From Pyrocephalus nanus (Eukaryota > Chordata > Aves > Passeriformes > Tyrannidae): DNA of 64,000 bases. Below are positions 12,130-24,100 of the stretch, piece after piece. Every line of letters starts with the position of its first letter. The first letter of the stretch is position 1. The stretch lies in assembly GCA_038380795.1 (NCBI GenBank), contig CM076266.1:39330425-39394424 (forward strand), in the 5' to 3' direction. The position numbers and the translations under genes are program-made. Below the pieces are notes generated by a model. That model saw nothing but the letters and a program-made list of their open reading frames with translations, did no database searches and had not been told where the DNA came from.

Positions 12130-14325
12130 AGAATACAGGGGAATTCCAAGATGTCAGAGGGGCAGGAAAGGCACTATCAAGCACCAGACTTCAATTATTT
12201 ACATGCAAATGGGCCAGGTATTGTGCAAGACTGTAATATGAAACAGTCGATAACAACTGCACGGAGGAAATGGTTAAGGATATTGATCAGAAACCAGGCA
12301 ATTATGGAGTCGGCTTGGAAGAAAAACTTTTATAAATGAGGAATTTTGTTTAGAAGAAGCAAAATGGGACAACAAAGAAAATTAATTGTTTCCTGAAGAA
12401 GTGAAGTCTGCTAGAGGATGCTGTGCTGAAAGCACAAGGCCAGTGCACATTATTCATTAAGTAGGTGTGAAAATAGGCAGTACATGGTAGCTTTGAAAAC
12501 GGCAAGATAAGGGAGGTTATTAGAAGAATAACTGCAAATCCTTCGAACAGCTGATGTTGGATCCAAATGAGTAAATTAGAAAGTAACAGACACTCTAGAA
12601 GATTACATGTGCAATGACAATTAGACAGCCAAAAAGGGGTTTGATGAGTTTCTAGCAAAAGGAATCAAAACTAGCAATAAATCTTTATTCCTGAACATCA
12701 GGATCAGGAAGACTGCCAGAAAATCAGTGGAGCTCGTTGATTACCAGAGTCCGAAGGAAGCACTCTGAGAAAACAAAGCTGTTGGAGAAACTAAATGAAT
12801 CCTTTGCATAATTTTGTTCACTGTAGAAGAGTAGACTCCCACAGCAGAAGCCTTTTTCGAATGGGGTGACCCCATTAAGAAGTCTGTCTGAAATAGCTAT
12901 GCCCTGGAACGTGGTCTGGGAACACGGAAACAGAATGAACAGCAACAGTTTGCCAGGAGTTTCAACGGACTTCAAGGATGAAATCACTAAATGACTAATA
13001 GCAGATTATAACTCTATGCTTAAAACTCCCTTGATATCCAAAGAGTGGTTATCAAATATCAAAAATCAAATGCCAACTTTTTTCAGCAAAGGTTCCAGGG
13101 GAGATGTGAGAAAGAACAGACCTGAAAGTCTGAAAACTGCAGTAGGCAAATTAGCAGAAAGTGTAATGAAGAACAAAATTCATTGACACTTCAATAAATT
13201 TGATTTACTTCTGAAGAGTCAGCATGACCTTTTCCATTTTTACAGATTGGAGTTGTTTGATGAGATCAATGAGTATATAGATAAGAGCAATTCAGTTGAT
13301 ACAGTCCACCTGGATATCCAAAGACTTTCAGCAAACTTGTCCCTTGATTCTCCATTACAGGCTTTTAAGGGAGTCAAGCAGCTACATCATGAAAAGAAAA
13401 GTCATTGCATGATAAGAAGACATTTAAAAGATAGGAAACAGAGGAGGGAACCAGAGTAATTCTGTATCTCTGCGCAGTGCAACCCTTGATGTCAAGGTGT
13501 TCATAAGCAGCATGGAAAAGGGAGTAAACAGAGAGGAAAGTTTGTTAACAGCAGCAAAATATTTATGCTGTTAAGAACAAGGGCTGACTTTAAGAGTAAT
13601 ACTTTAATAGTACTTTATGAGACTTAGTGACTAGACAATAAAATGGTACATGTGATATAGTATAGATAAACATAAAGGGATACATAGGGGAGAAAAAGCA
13701 ATTGTAGTTTCACAGCTAAAATGGTATGCTGTGAGATGACCATTGGCACTCAGGAGCAAGATCTTGGGACTTCTTTGACAGTTCCATGAATATGTCAGCT
13801 CAGCACTTAGTAGTGGTAAAGACCCCCTCAAATAAAGTATTAGGGCATTGCAGAATGGTAATAAAGAATAAGAGAGAGAAGAAATTATGCTAGTGTGTAA
13901 ACTCATGACTGACCCACGTTATGATTAGTCTGTGGGGTTCTCAGCTCAAAAATGGTACAGCAAAACCAGAGAAAATTCATGGGAAGGTGATAAGTATGAT
14001 CATCTTCAATCTCTGATGGTATACAGAAAGCTTCAGTTTAGGCAATTACTTTATCAGGACAGAATATTCCAGTCTGGAAGAGAGACCACTTAATGGAAGT
14101 AGTCTACAGCATGAAGAGTGGCTTGGTAAGGATGCTTAGAAACCAGTCACTTTTCCAGCACAAGGGATGGGGGCGTGGAGTGGTGTTAATACAGAGTCAC
14201 AATAAGTTTGGAGGACATTGGAGACACTCACAGATGGGAAAGCCTTTGGAAGCTAGAGAATATGAACCCCACATTTATCTCAGGAAGCTCCTGACAGAAA
14301 GTAGCTTGAAATTCTGAGAGTACAA
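12130..14325 (+). mobile_element. Very old CR1-type LINE, decayed, plus strand
   Basis: The order of blocks follows an ancient reptile/bird CR1 open reading frame 2. A block near 12625-12800 reads AAAAAGGGGTTTGATGAG and then AAACTAAATGAATCCTTTGC. Another near 13088 reads AAGGTTCCAGGGGAGATG. The reverse-transcriptase segment at 13210-13460 starts GAGTCAGCATGACC, and the 3' end of the frame lies around 14070-14200. In frame, 13247-13459 retains FDEINEYIDKSN, VDTVHLDIQ and HLKDRKQRREPE, which resemble CR1 RT in the same order. The usual aspartate motifs are broken by stops and indels. The 5' limit (12130-12560) is less secure than the rest. It is much more diverged than the other CR1 copies here, so it probably predates most of avian diversification (inference). 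Confidence 0.75.
13247..13459 (+). pseudogene. Remnant of CR1 reverse transcriptase (palm/finger region)
   Basis: A 70-codon open stretch inside the old CR1 copy. Residues resembling LEFFDE...DKG.PVD..YLDF followed by WLKDRKQR can be traced, a signature seen upstream of the catalytic FADD box in CR1-clade RT. The FADD box itself is not intact in this frame. It is a fossil with no expected function. Confidence 0.65.
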
Positions 14326-17163
14326 TTTTGGGTATCTGGAGGAAACTACACATAGGTTCATTCTGCTCTTACTCTTCACTGGGCATCCACTTAAAGCTGC
14401 TTACATTGAGAGGATACTGAGCTAACTCCGTTTTTTGGTTTGAATGGGTGTGATTGTTTTTTGTGTTTTTATGCTGTCAGCTACACACACAATCAGAGTG
14501 GTTACTCCCATCCCAGGCTGGGCTTTCCTGTGCAGAAGTCCACATCAGGAGGAGTGTAACCTGCACCACAGTCACATGCTCATGCAACTGCATCTCCAGC
14601 CCTGTCCATCCCTGCCACTGCCATGCAGAAGCCATGGCTCTTGATATAACACCAGAAGAAGAGAGAGATGGGGATCTGCTGGGCAAGAACAACAAAAAGA
14701 AGGAGGCAGCTCTTCTGTAGGGTTGTAACAATATGTTAAAGCCTGCCTAGAGAACACTGCCTATGCACTTCCCCAACTTTTCCCTTCCCCAGTCCCCTGC
14801 TCCATGTTGTGATACATCAGGAATTTCCTCCAAGTAGGTGGTGCTGGGAGGTCCCTCTCTTCTGCCAGCAGCTAACAGACCTAGGACCTAGCAGTGCAGG
14901 GTGGTCCTTCTCATCCAGGGGCATGACAAGTCCACCCAAGGGTTACTGAGCCTGTAGGATAAACATGTAATAAAACCCAGAAATAACACAGTGTTGTCAA
15001 GTGTAAAGAAACCTTTCCTTACAGCAAGCTGTACTGGCCTCACCCAGTTTTGAAAGCCAGCCCACTAGTCACAGCCCAATCCACAGGGTGCTTGTCACAT
15101 CAGAAGACTTGAAATAGCAACAGATAATGTTTGCATACAGGCTTAAGCCCCTTTATGGGGCCCAGACCAACTACACAAAGTCTACCATTAGAAATGATCT
15201 TTAGATCAAGGCATCCTTGCTCTTTTAAGGCCAGCTCAGGCCAGTCCCAATCTCAGCCTTTTGAATCCACTCCACCTTCCTACTTTGTTTCTCTTTGGGC
15301 TTATAGAGAGTGCAGTTTGAATACTTGAGGTTCTTAATTGGCACTATCTTATATCTTATTGCAACAACTCCTGAGGACCTCAGAGATCCACACCCTACAG
15401 AGAGTTTATTTAAAACTTAAACTTCAGTTGAGCCAAACTTTCTCTCTTTTTTTAAAAGTATTATTCATATTTTAATGGAAACATATACTGAAATTGGAAT
15501 TTCCATTCTCCATGGAAGCAAAAAAGTGTGAGAACTCATATGGGAGTGCCTCTTTGTATGAAGCACTGAGCTTCATTTTCAGTCTCAAGTGGTTAAAACT
15601 AGTTGTGAAGTGATTCAGATTAGCAGCCATGCTTGGGGTACTCATCTAATTGACCTAAGCTTGGCAAGCTTTTCATGTTTCCTCATCAGCAATACTGCTC
15701 CGCAGTACTAAGGATGTAGCTCAGTAATCATAGATCTAATTAAACTGAAAAGTACTTTGGTTTTTATTGTTTCGTTTTCTCCAGAAGAATGGAATCTTCC
15801 CGCACAAGAAACAAAACTAATGACATCAAGGATTAGAATTGAAGTACCTGAAAAGACCCTAGGGCCAAAACCAGGCAGCCAACTTCTCAGAACCAAAAAT
15901 ATTCGGCAGCTCTGTCTGCCAGGCGGAAGGACTTTTCCCTCTTGCTAAAGCATTACTTCTGATTTAGAGCCCTGCAGCTGGTTGAACTGCAGCCTCTCTG
16001 AAAAGAGAGAATGAGGGCATAAATACGCTCCAGCAGTTGCAACATGGCTCTGAGCCCTGGAGAGAGAGTTTATTTCCACTTACTGTCTGCCAAAACCTTC
16101 TCTCCTGTCAAAACACAACAGATGAATTCACAAATTCCAGATTTACGTTCCCTCAGATTTGTGGGCAGGTGATCAACTGCAATCATCCTGCAAAAGGCTA
16201 AATAATAACCACTATGGCAGCCAACTCCTGAGCTAAGTATCCCTGAGCTCTCTTCTGTTGCACCTTCTCTTTTTACGTTAGTAATCAAGAGGACAGAGTA
16301 AGAGGCTTTGTGACAACAGAACTAACTTCTGTGAGCCTATAGCAGCTTCCTATCCCTTCATGCCCAATGGATCAGAGGTGGCTTTTTACCTTTCTTCTTA
16401 CTAGAAGCCTGGCAGAAGGAGAAGAGTTCTTGCTTTCAGGGTTGAAGACAGTCTTCTGGACAGGGATTTTCTTTGTTCTGTCCTTTGCCAAGGAAAGAGC
16501 AATGGAAGCTGCTGGCAGTGGTGGTAATGTTAAAGGGACTGTTTTTTAACAGTAATGGATTTTTTTAAACTGACAAGATATATTCATTTTGTGGAAGAAC
16601 ATATGCTCACAGTGGCAATGTGAAATATTTCATTAAACTCTGAGCATGCAACACTACAAAATAGTAATTTTTAATTTTTTACTTGGTTAAGAAGTTAAGA
16701 TTTATCACAGCAAATAAAATCAAGCAGTATGCCACATACATTCTCTGATCAGAATTTCAGTAACAAATTACTCCTTTCCTTCAAATGATGGTGGAAAGCT
16801 ATGATTTTTAGCTCATGCAAGTTTAACAGGTTGTAGGTTTCTCTGACTGTAAGAATAACTTCCTGAGGATTTTTTTTCACAATACACCTCATTTATGTCT
16901 CTTTGTAAAGTGATAAGCAAGAACTTCTCATTAACCATTCTTGCATTTAAAAGCACATTATAAACTTAGTAATGCCAAAATCACCCCTTCTGAAAGTTGT
17001 GTTTTTCTTAAATCAGTCTTTAGATTTAATGTTCCTCTCACTCCCCTTCCTTAAGAGTACATTCATAGTTCTAAATAGCTGTGAAGAAGAAAATTGCTCT
17101 TTCAGAGGAAGAAGTGCATGCATTCTTCTCTTTCCCTGAAAATCAAATACACAGCAGTATCTC
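14326..17163. other. Non-coding stretch, no feature recognised
   Basis: Mixed composition with only short chance frames (up to 88 codons near 14454-14720, overlapped by antisense frames of similar length). No transposable element, RNA gene or conserved exon was recognised. The last 100 bases lead directly into a CR1 fragment. Confidence 0.55.
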
Positions 17164-17464
17164 GAAGTGCCGAGTCCTGCACTTAAGTCACAACAACCCC
17201 ATGCAGTGCTACAGGCTGGGGGCAGAGTGGCTGGAAAGTTTCCCAGAGGAAAAGGACCTGGGGGCGCTGGTCGACAGCCAGCTGAACATGAGCCAGCAGA
17301 GTGCCCAGGTGGTCAGGAATACCAATGGCATCCTGGCCTGTATCAGAAGCAGTGTGGCCAGCAGGACCAGGGCAGTGATCTCAGCACTGTACTCGGCACT
17401 GGTGAGGCTGTACCCCAAATCCTCTGTTCAGCTTTGGGCCCCTCACTACAAGAAAGACATTTAG
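17164..17464 (+). pseudogene. CR1 ORF2 C-terminal remnant (reverse transcriptase tail)
   Basis: About 100 codons are in frame with CR1 ORF2. The reading [12 protein letters not shown], then [28 protein letters not shown] and [19 protein letters not shown] matches the end of CR1 reverse transcriptase in order. The catalytic palm lies upstream and was lost by 5' truncation. The methionine that opens the frame, at 17081, is outside the element, so the apparent start is accidental. Confidence 0.85.
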
Positions 17465-17890
17465 GAATGAAGATGGTGGAGGGCCTGAGGCAAGCTGGAT
17501 GAGGAGTGGCTGAGGTCACTTGGTCTGTTCAGCCTAGAGAAGACTGATGGGAGACCAACTTCCTCATGAGGGGAGGAGAAGGGGCAGGCACTTTTCTCTA
17601 GTCTATGGTGACCAGTGACAGGACCCAAGGGAAGCAGCTGAAGTTGTGTCAGGGGAGGTTTAGGTTGGATATTAGAAAAAAGTTTTTCACCCAGAGGGTG
17701 ATTGAGCACTGGAACAGGCTCCCCAGGGAAGTGGTCAGAGCACCAAGCCTGACAGAGTCCAAGAAGCATCTAAATGACACTCACAGGCACATGGTGTGGC
17801 TCTTGGTCCCATGTGGGGACAGGAGCTGGACTCGATGATCCTTGTGGTCTCTTCCATCTTGGCATATTCTGTGATTCTCTGATTCTGTGA
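17164..17890 (+). mobile_element. CR1 LINE 3' fragment (copy 1 of a head-to-tail pair)
   Basis: This 5'-truncated CR1 runs from the C-terminal part of ORF2 through the 3' UTR. It carries the 3' UTR landmarks GGGGAGGTTTAGGTTGGATA, TTTTTCACCCAGAGGGTG, GGAACAGGCTCCCC and GGACTCGATGATCCTTGTGG, and ends in the tail ATTCTGTGATTCTCTGATTCTGTGA. It is followed without a gap by a second CR1 piece in the same orientation. The frame is open only to 17464. Confidence 0.93.
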
Positions 17891-18340
17891 GGTTCTGGAG
17901 CTTGTCCAGAGAAGGGCAACAAAGCTGGTGAAGGATCTGGAGCACAAGATTTACAATGAGCAACTGGAGTAGCTGGGGCTGAGAGGAGAGTCCTTATCAC
18001 TCTCCAGCTACATGAAAGGAGGTTGTAGCGAGGTGGGGGTTGGTCTCTTCTCCAGGTAACAAGTGACAGGATGAGAGGAAATTAATTTAGGTTGCACCAG
18101 GGGAGGTTTAGATTATATATTAGGAAATTTTTTTCCATGGGAAGTTTTGTAAAGCCTTGGAACAGGCTGCCCAAGCAAGTGGGGGAGTCAGCATTCCTGG
18201 AAGTGTTTAAAAAAATGTGTGGATATAGCACTTGAGAACATGGTTTAATGATGAGTACGGTGGCGGTGCTGGGCTGACAGTTCAATCTGATGATCTTAAA
18301 GGTCTTTTCCAAATTTAATGATTCTATGATCCTATGATCT
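17891..18340 (+). mobile_element. CR1 LINE 3' fragment (copy 2 of a head-to-tail pair)
   Basis: The sequence begins at TTCTGGAGCTTGTCCAGAGA, equivalent to the spot just after the RT tail in CR1. It continues through AAGAAGGGCAACAAAGCTGG-like sequence, GGGGAGGTTTAGATTATATA, CTTGGAACAGGCTGCCC and GATGATCTTAAAGGTCTTTT, and ends ATGATTCTATGATCCTATGA. It is a second 5'-truncated CR1 whose 5' end abuts the 3' tail of the first. The two tails differ in sequence, so these are separate insertions rather than a duplication. Confidence 0.92.
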
Positions 18341-18350
18341 TTCAAGTGTT

Positions 18351-18594
18351 GCTTTTGCTTTTTCTCTTAGTGAAGCTCCTGCATTCTTCAGGCTTTTTCA
18401 CCCCTTCTGCCAAACCAAGACAGGCACCAGGAGTGGTCCTGCCATTCACGGTTCTATTGGCTGCAAAGTCTGCTCATGCTTTTCTTCCTTGATGAAGTTC
18501 CTGGGTACTTCAGGCTTTTTTTGTCTCTTCTACCAGAAGAGCAACTCAGAAATGTTAGCTTTCAGACAGAAGTCTTTGGCTGAAAACTTGGGTG
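18351..18594 (+). repeat. Diverged tandem duplication, two units of about 122 bp
   Basis: Unit A (about 18351-18472) and unit B (about 18473-18594) share TGAAGCTCCT / TGAAGTTCCT, then CTTCAGGCTTTTT in both, then TTCTGCCA / TTCTACCA, and TTGGCTG near the end. The offset is constant at 119-122 bp. By eye the units are well diverged. It lies about 10 bp past the 3' tail of a CR1. No family was recognised. Confidence 0.7.
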
Positions 18595-20720
18595 GGTTGA
18601 TTTTTTTCCTGCAGAAGTCCACCTGTGAAGAGGTTAATTCTGATGTGATACATACATTTTCATCATCCCTTTCTGTAAAAACTGAATGTCTTTTATGGCC
18701 ACACACACTGAGTCACATTTTTAAAGATTGTATTGTAGAAAGTTTACCATATTTTTCTTTAGTTGAAATTCTTCCATAGAACATTAAGCCATGGACAAAC
18801 TAGGTGCCTGATCACTGCTTATTAGAAATGCAATTGATTAGATAATTGGGTATCTTGAGAGAAAGAAAATAGCTCAATGCAATTATTTTAATTCTTTCAA
18901 TTTCTTTCACCCCCCACTTAAATAGTTTCTGACTACAGGAAATGAAATTCTTATCTGTAAATTGGCTTTCTACAACACAGATTTCCATACACTGCTGGAT
19001 ATGTTGGCTTATTTTGCATTTATATCATGAAAATATCTGTGTTGTTTTGTATCTGGAGCAAAAAGTCCTTCTGGGTACTGTATGAAGAGCAGCCCACGAC
19101 CAGGAAGAGGATTTTTTCATCTGAAATGATCTTATCTGAAAGCCAGGGTTTTCTCAGATACTGAGCTCAATTTGTGAGTCTGATTTGAGGAATCCAGCTA
19201 GAGGTAAAGACGTTCCCTTTGCTTTCATTCAGGTGTTTCATTTTTACCATGATGGTGATTAATTTTGTTCATCGTGCAGCCAAAGTTGCCCTGAATTCAG
19301 AGCACTCCAGGCAAACAAAAGATTCTGTCAAGGTCAGTGTAATTTTACCATGTGGTAATAGTAGGCAAAGGTAAATTGCTTTCTCCTATTTCAATCTAAA
19401 TGCTAAGTGCTCAAGCACTAAAAATTTATGTTACTCCTCTACTGAAGAGGTGCCAACCAGGATAGCAAGCATGTTGCAAGTTAGCCAAGAAGGAATGCCT
19501 CAGCAGGAACCCAGGAAAGGAGTTAGTGCTACACATTCCCCACAATGGGTCTGACTACATAGCGCTCTGACGGTTCAACCCTTCTGGAAATCCTAAATTC
19601 AGCAACAAGTCTAAAAAGCACTCAATGTTTGCATTTCTCATGATGACAAGAACCACGACTGGCCGGAATATGTCTCTGTTGAATTTCTCTGGGTATTTGA
19701 TATCCTTTCCCTGTCAAACATCTTGGGAAAAATGTAAAAGCTAAATATTTCATTTACCCAAGTTGTAGCGCTGCAGGCTGCCAGCAGGGTTGGCAGCTTT
19801 GTTTGGGCTGGGTGGTACAGACATGGGCATGCTGACATACCCCCATTTGAGTCAGCTGACTTTTTAAAAAAATCAGTGCACACATCTAACTCGATAGGAG
19901 TGAATCAAAATGCCAGTTTCAGCTGCAGAATTAAACACAGAACATAATAAGAATCTGGAAGAGATGAATGCAACCAGGAACCATGAGAGATAGATATATA
20001 GATACAATGTCTATAGGCACATGAATTTGCATATAGTGAAACACAATTAAGGGGAAAATGTCAGTGCAAGCTCTACAAGCGGGAGGTGGACTCCTTTGCT
20101 GTGAGGAGCTGCTACAACAAGGAGAAGCTGGAAGATGCAATATTCTTATATCTGATTCCCAGCCAGTGGCTATGACTGTGCCCTCATGAGCTCAGCAAAG
20201 GTGGGCCATAATCTCAGAGCAACAAACCTGTACATATTCCTAATTATCTATTAAAATGCCTCAAGCCAGGCAAATTTCTGCTTATGTGGTACTAAGCCCA
20301 CGCAAAAACTAAACATATCTGCCTTTGATTAATGAACACAGGACACTGGTACTATTTTCTCACTTCCAGGATGCTCAACCTCTGCATCTCAAGCAGCTAT
20401 GTCCCCTGATAATGCTGCTGCATTTTTCATTATGATATCCTGCATATGAGATTTTACAAAAAAATTTATCACTTTGTCCCTGAGGCTTTTGCTCTTTGCA
20501 GCCTTTTATTTTCTTGATCTTTCTCTCTTTCTAAAATTAGCTGTGGCCTCCAATTTCCCTTCCTCTGTTCAGTTCCTCCTTCCTTCCTCCATCGACTGTC
20601 CCTCTTTTTAACAAGATTTGGGTTTTGTTTCTGTGACACTTCCTGCACTGTTTGACCCAAGTGTTTCAATATCTTTTGATAAGTCTATTCTCACAACATG
20701 TAGAGATATTCCCCCTATTT
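18595..20720. other. Non-coding stretch, no feature recognised
   Basis: AT-rich DNA with only short chance frames up to about 80 codons. No mobile element or RNA gene was recognised. Confidence 0.55.
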
Positions 20721-21152
20721 GAATCATAGAATGGTTTGGTTCATAAGGGACCTTAAAGATCATTTAGTTTCAAACATAGTGCCATGGGCAGGGACGCCTT
20801 CCACTAGACCAGGCTGCTCAGAGCCCCATTCCACCTGGCCTTGAACACTTCCAGGAATGAAGTATCCACAACTTCTTTTGGGAAACCTGTTCTATTGCCT
20901 CATCACCCTCACAGTGAAGAATTTTTTCCTAATATCTAATCTCTTAATCTCCTAATCTAATCTCCTAATATCTATTCTCTTTCAGTTTGAAGCCATTTCC
21001 CCTTTTCTTTTCACTACAGGCCCCTGTAAAAAGTCCTTCTCCAGCTTTCTTGTAGGTCCCCTTTACATACTAGAGCGTGCTATAAGGTCTCCCCAAAGCC
21101 TTTTCTTCTCCAGGCTGAACAGCCCCATTTAACAAAGGAGAGGCTCAGTGTT
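20721..21152 (-). mobile_element. CR1 LINE 3' UTR fragment, minus strand
   Basis: Read on the plus strand it starts at the inverted tail GAATCATAGAATGG. It continues GGGACCTTAAAGATCATTTA, GCCATGGGCAGGGACGCC, CCTTGAACACTTCCAGG and CTCCAGGCTGAACAGCCCC. This is the CR1 3' UTR reading into the minus strand, truncated at its 5' end near 21152. A local expansion of CTAATCT/CTCCTAAT units lies at 20930-20985. Confidence 0.94.
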
Positions 21153-24100
21153 TCAAAGCTTGGCTGTTAAGATGCAGAAAAAGCTGAATTTGATGAGGAA
21201 TTAACTGTCTCAGTTCCTTCATGGTCCTGAGTTGCAGGGGTTTCCCTAAGATCTTCAGTTTCTATTCCATACAAAATTTTGACAGAAGTGAGGAGATAGA
21301 TTTGATGCACTCTGGTGTTTGGGTATACACTGAATACTCTGTTTGATCACCTACTTACAATTTTTGTTGTTGTTGTTCTTTCTGAATATGTACACAGGAG
21401 GGATTAAAAACCATATTTTCAATAGGTAGCAGTTGAAAGGAAGAGAAGTATTTCATATCTGAGCAAAATAGACAGGAAGGTCATGATGCTTAACAATAGA
21501 TGCCCCCTGCCTAGCTTAGATCTTGCCTTTCTTTGGCATACAAAGCTCTGTAAGTATTGTGTGTGCAAAAAAAGAGAAATCTTCAAATGCAGTTGCGTTG
21601 CATTATATGGATTCTTCAGGATCCCAAGGAGCAGCCTTGTTTTCTAGGTAACAAATCATTACTCGGCTTCTAGAAAACATTTGTGGGAATGAGACTCAGC
21701 TCCTTAAATCTCAAGCATAAATAGGGTCCTTACCAGGAGTGTAGAGTTGCTGAGGTTTGTCTCTCAGGAAGCCCCAGAGCCTAGGTAACCCCACCTATTT
21801 AGCAAGGAGGGAAATGCTGACTCCTTTGAATCAGCAATGGGGAGTGGGGAAGAAGGACTATTTCAGTGGTTGTCTTCACTGAGCTCTCTTAGCCTGGACG
21901 TGTGTGTTTGTGGGTGAGCCAAAGAGTGAGTGATACACAGCCTTTTGTTTGCATGACTTTACTACTTGGTGTCTGTGTTGGCAGGAGACAAGATCCACCT
22001 ACAAACATTACAGTGCTTTTACCCTTGAATATCTACCCCTAAACCACTGTGTAACAGACCAAATCCTTCACTAAAGATATCAGAATTTATTTTAAAAGTA
22101 GTGCAATTTCACTGCCTAATTATTTGCAATGGGATGAGTTGCTCAAGTTACTCGTTGCTTTAACAGCTGCAGTGCCAAATGGGCTGAAGGAGGCCTCAGT
22201 GGAAGAGCTCAGAAGGGACTCTCAGAAGCTGTTGGCATGTACAGTGATAACAAGGTGAAAGCATTTTCAGAACTGACTTTGTTTCTATCACTTAAAAAAA
22301 AATCCTTCCCCTGATAAAGAGAGCTTTAGGTGATTTCTGTAGCAGATAATGATATTGTAATGGAGGTAACCACAATTGCATGCTTCAAATCAGACTGATT
22401 TCACATGAAAATAAGACACTCGGGCTGCAAAACCATTCAGGTTGTCCTGGATGACTGCATTTGTATTTAACTCTCAACTTTATGACTATTTTAGTAGGAA
22501 GCCAAGATGATCTGCTTCAGCCTATGTGAGAACCAGTGTCACAGTGGCAGCAGGGGCCATGCTGTATGGCCTCTCACCCCCACAGGGGTGAGGGAGTTGC
22601 TCTCTCCCCACACCACTCTGCAAAGGGGATGATCTCCACATCAGCCTCATCATGAGCTCAACTCATCTCCTGTTAACCAGGACTGGAGACAGGGTCACAA
22701 AGTCATGGTGACACATCTATCCAATTACACAGAAAACACAACACAGAAGGCACCTTTGTACCTGTGGTCTGGAAAAACAGCCAGACAAGGCACCTTGTCA
22801 CTTAACAACCTGCTGTACTCAGAGATGAATTGTGAACCTGGGCGAGGGTACACAGACAAGCCATGGTCTTAATTTCTGCCACTGGGCTGTGGGTACATCT
22901 TTCACCCTCTCTGCACCTGATTTTCCAGCCATAAAAGAGGATAGCACTTCTTCCCTACCTCCCAGGCATGTTGAGAGGATAAACACATTGGAGAGATCAT
23001 AGCTATTGAGACACCACAGTGGCTGGGGGGGACAGTGGGAATACAGCAGCAACAGAGATAGAAACCTGTGGGCAGAGATGTCTGTGCATGTTATGCTGTG
23101 GGTTGGTTACTCACCCTGTGTGTTCAGACTTGATAGACACACACATACACACAAATTGAGCACAGACTGTTTGGTTATCTGGCCCACACTGGCTTTTACA
23201 GACACAGTTGCATAACCTACCTAGATATGGGTAACACATAAGGCAGCTTCTCAGCTTCTTTTTTTTTGATTCTACTTTGAAGTGGGAGAATAAAGTTCTC
23301 CTTGAATATTTTTGCTTTTTAAAGCAAGATTTGTTTTTTTTTATTTTCATAAAATAAATTATGTACTCCCTCTAGTGTCAGAAATTGTTTATGGGCTTAA
23401 ACCACGTTTGATTAAATGTTGCTATAAATGCTAAAGTAAGGTGCAATTTCATTTCTCCACATTTCAAGGTTAGTAAGTTATAGTGATACATAGAACTAAC
23501 AACAGTCCTACTTGCTGCTGCTCTGTTTCCTCAGCACTGCAGCTATAGAAAAGAAATATATTATTAAACAGTGAAATAAAATAAGTACTTGTCTTATTTA
23601 TAAAGCAGGTCTTTGATTAAGCCTTTTTGCCACCCTCTTTAATTCCAGTTCCAAACTGCCGCTTTGAGAGGGAACATTTGAAAAGCCAAATTGTGCAACA
23701 GAAACGCTCCAAAGGGGAGAGCTAGGATCAGAGGAAAATCCAGAGAAGGACTTTCAGCAGAGAATAAAAAGAAAGTCTGATGAGTGCCTTGGAACCTATC
23801 ATAGTTTAATCTGCTTTCCCAGATCTTCTTTTACCACAACTTGTGGTCTCAGTAACACAGATCTTTAGGCTCTTGGAGCACCCATAGCAGTTCCGCAGCA
23901 TAGCAAGCCCACCAGGTTGAGCCCTTCAACTGCACAAGGTGCTCAGTTTGTCCCTGCTTCTGCTCGAGGAGGGCCAAGGGCCATCACACTTCAGGGGCTC
24001 CATGATTCTCTACCCAGTTGTTTTGAATCATCATTGCTAGTCTTTCCAAAAGGTCTGGAAAAAGAAGTATCTTCTGTTGCACTTAGGAGAGCACTGCTAA

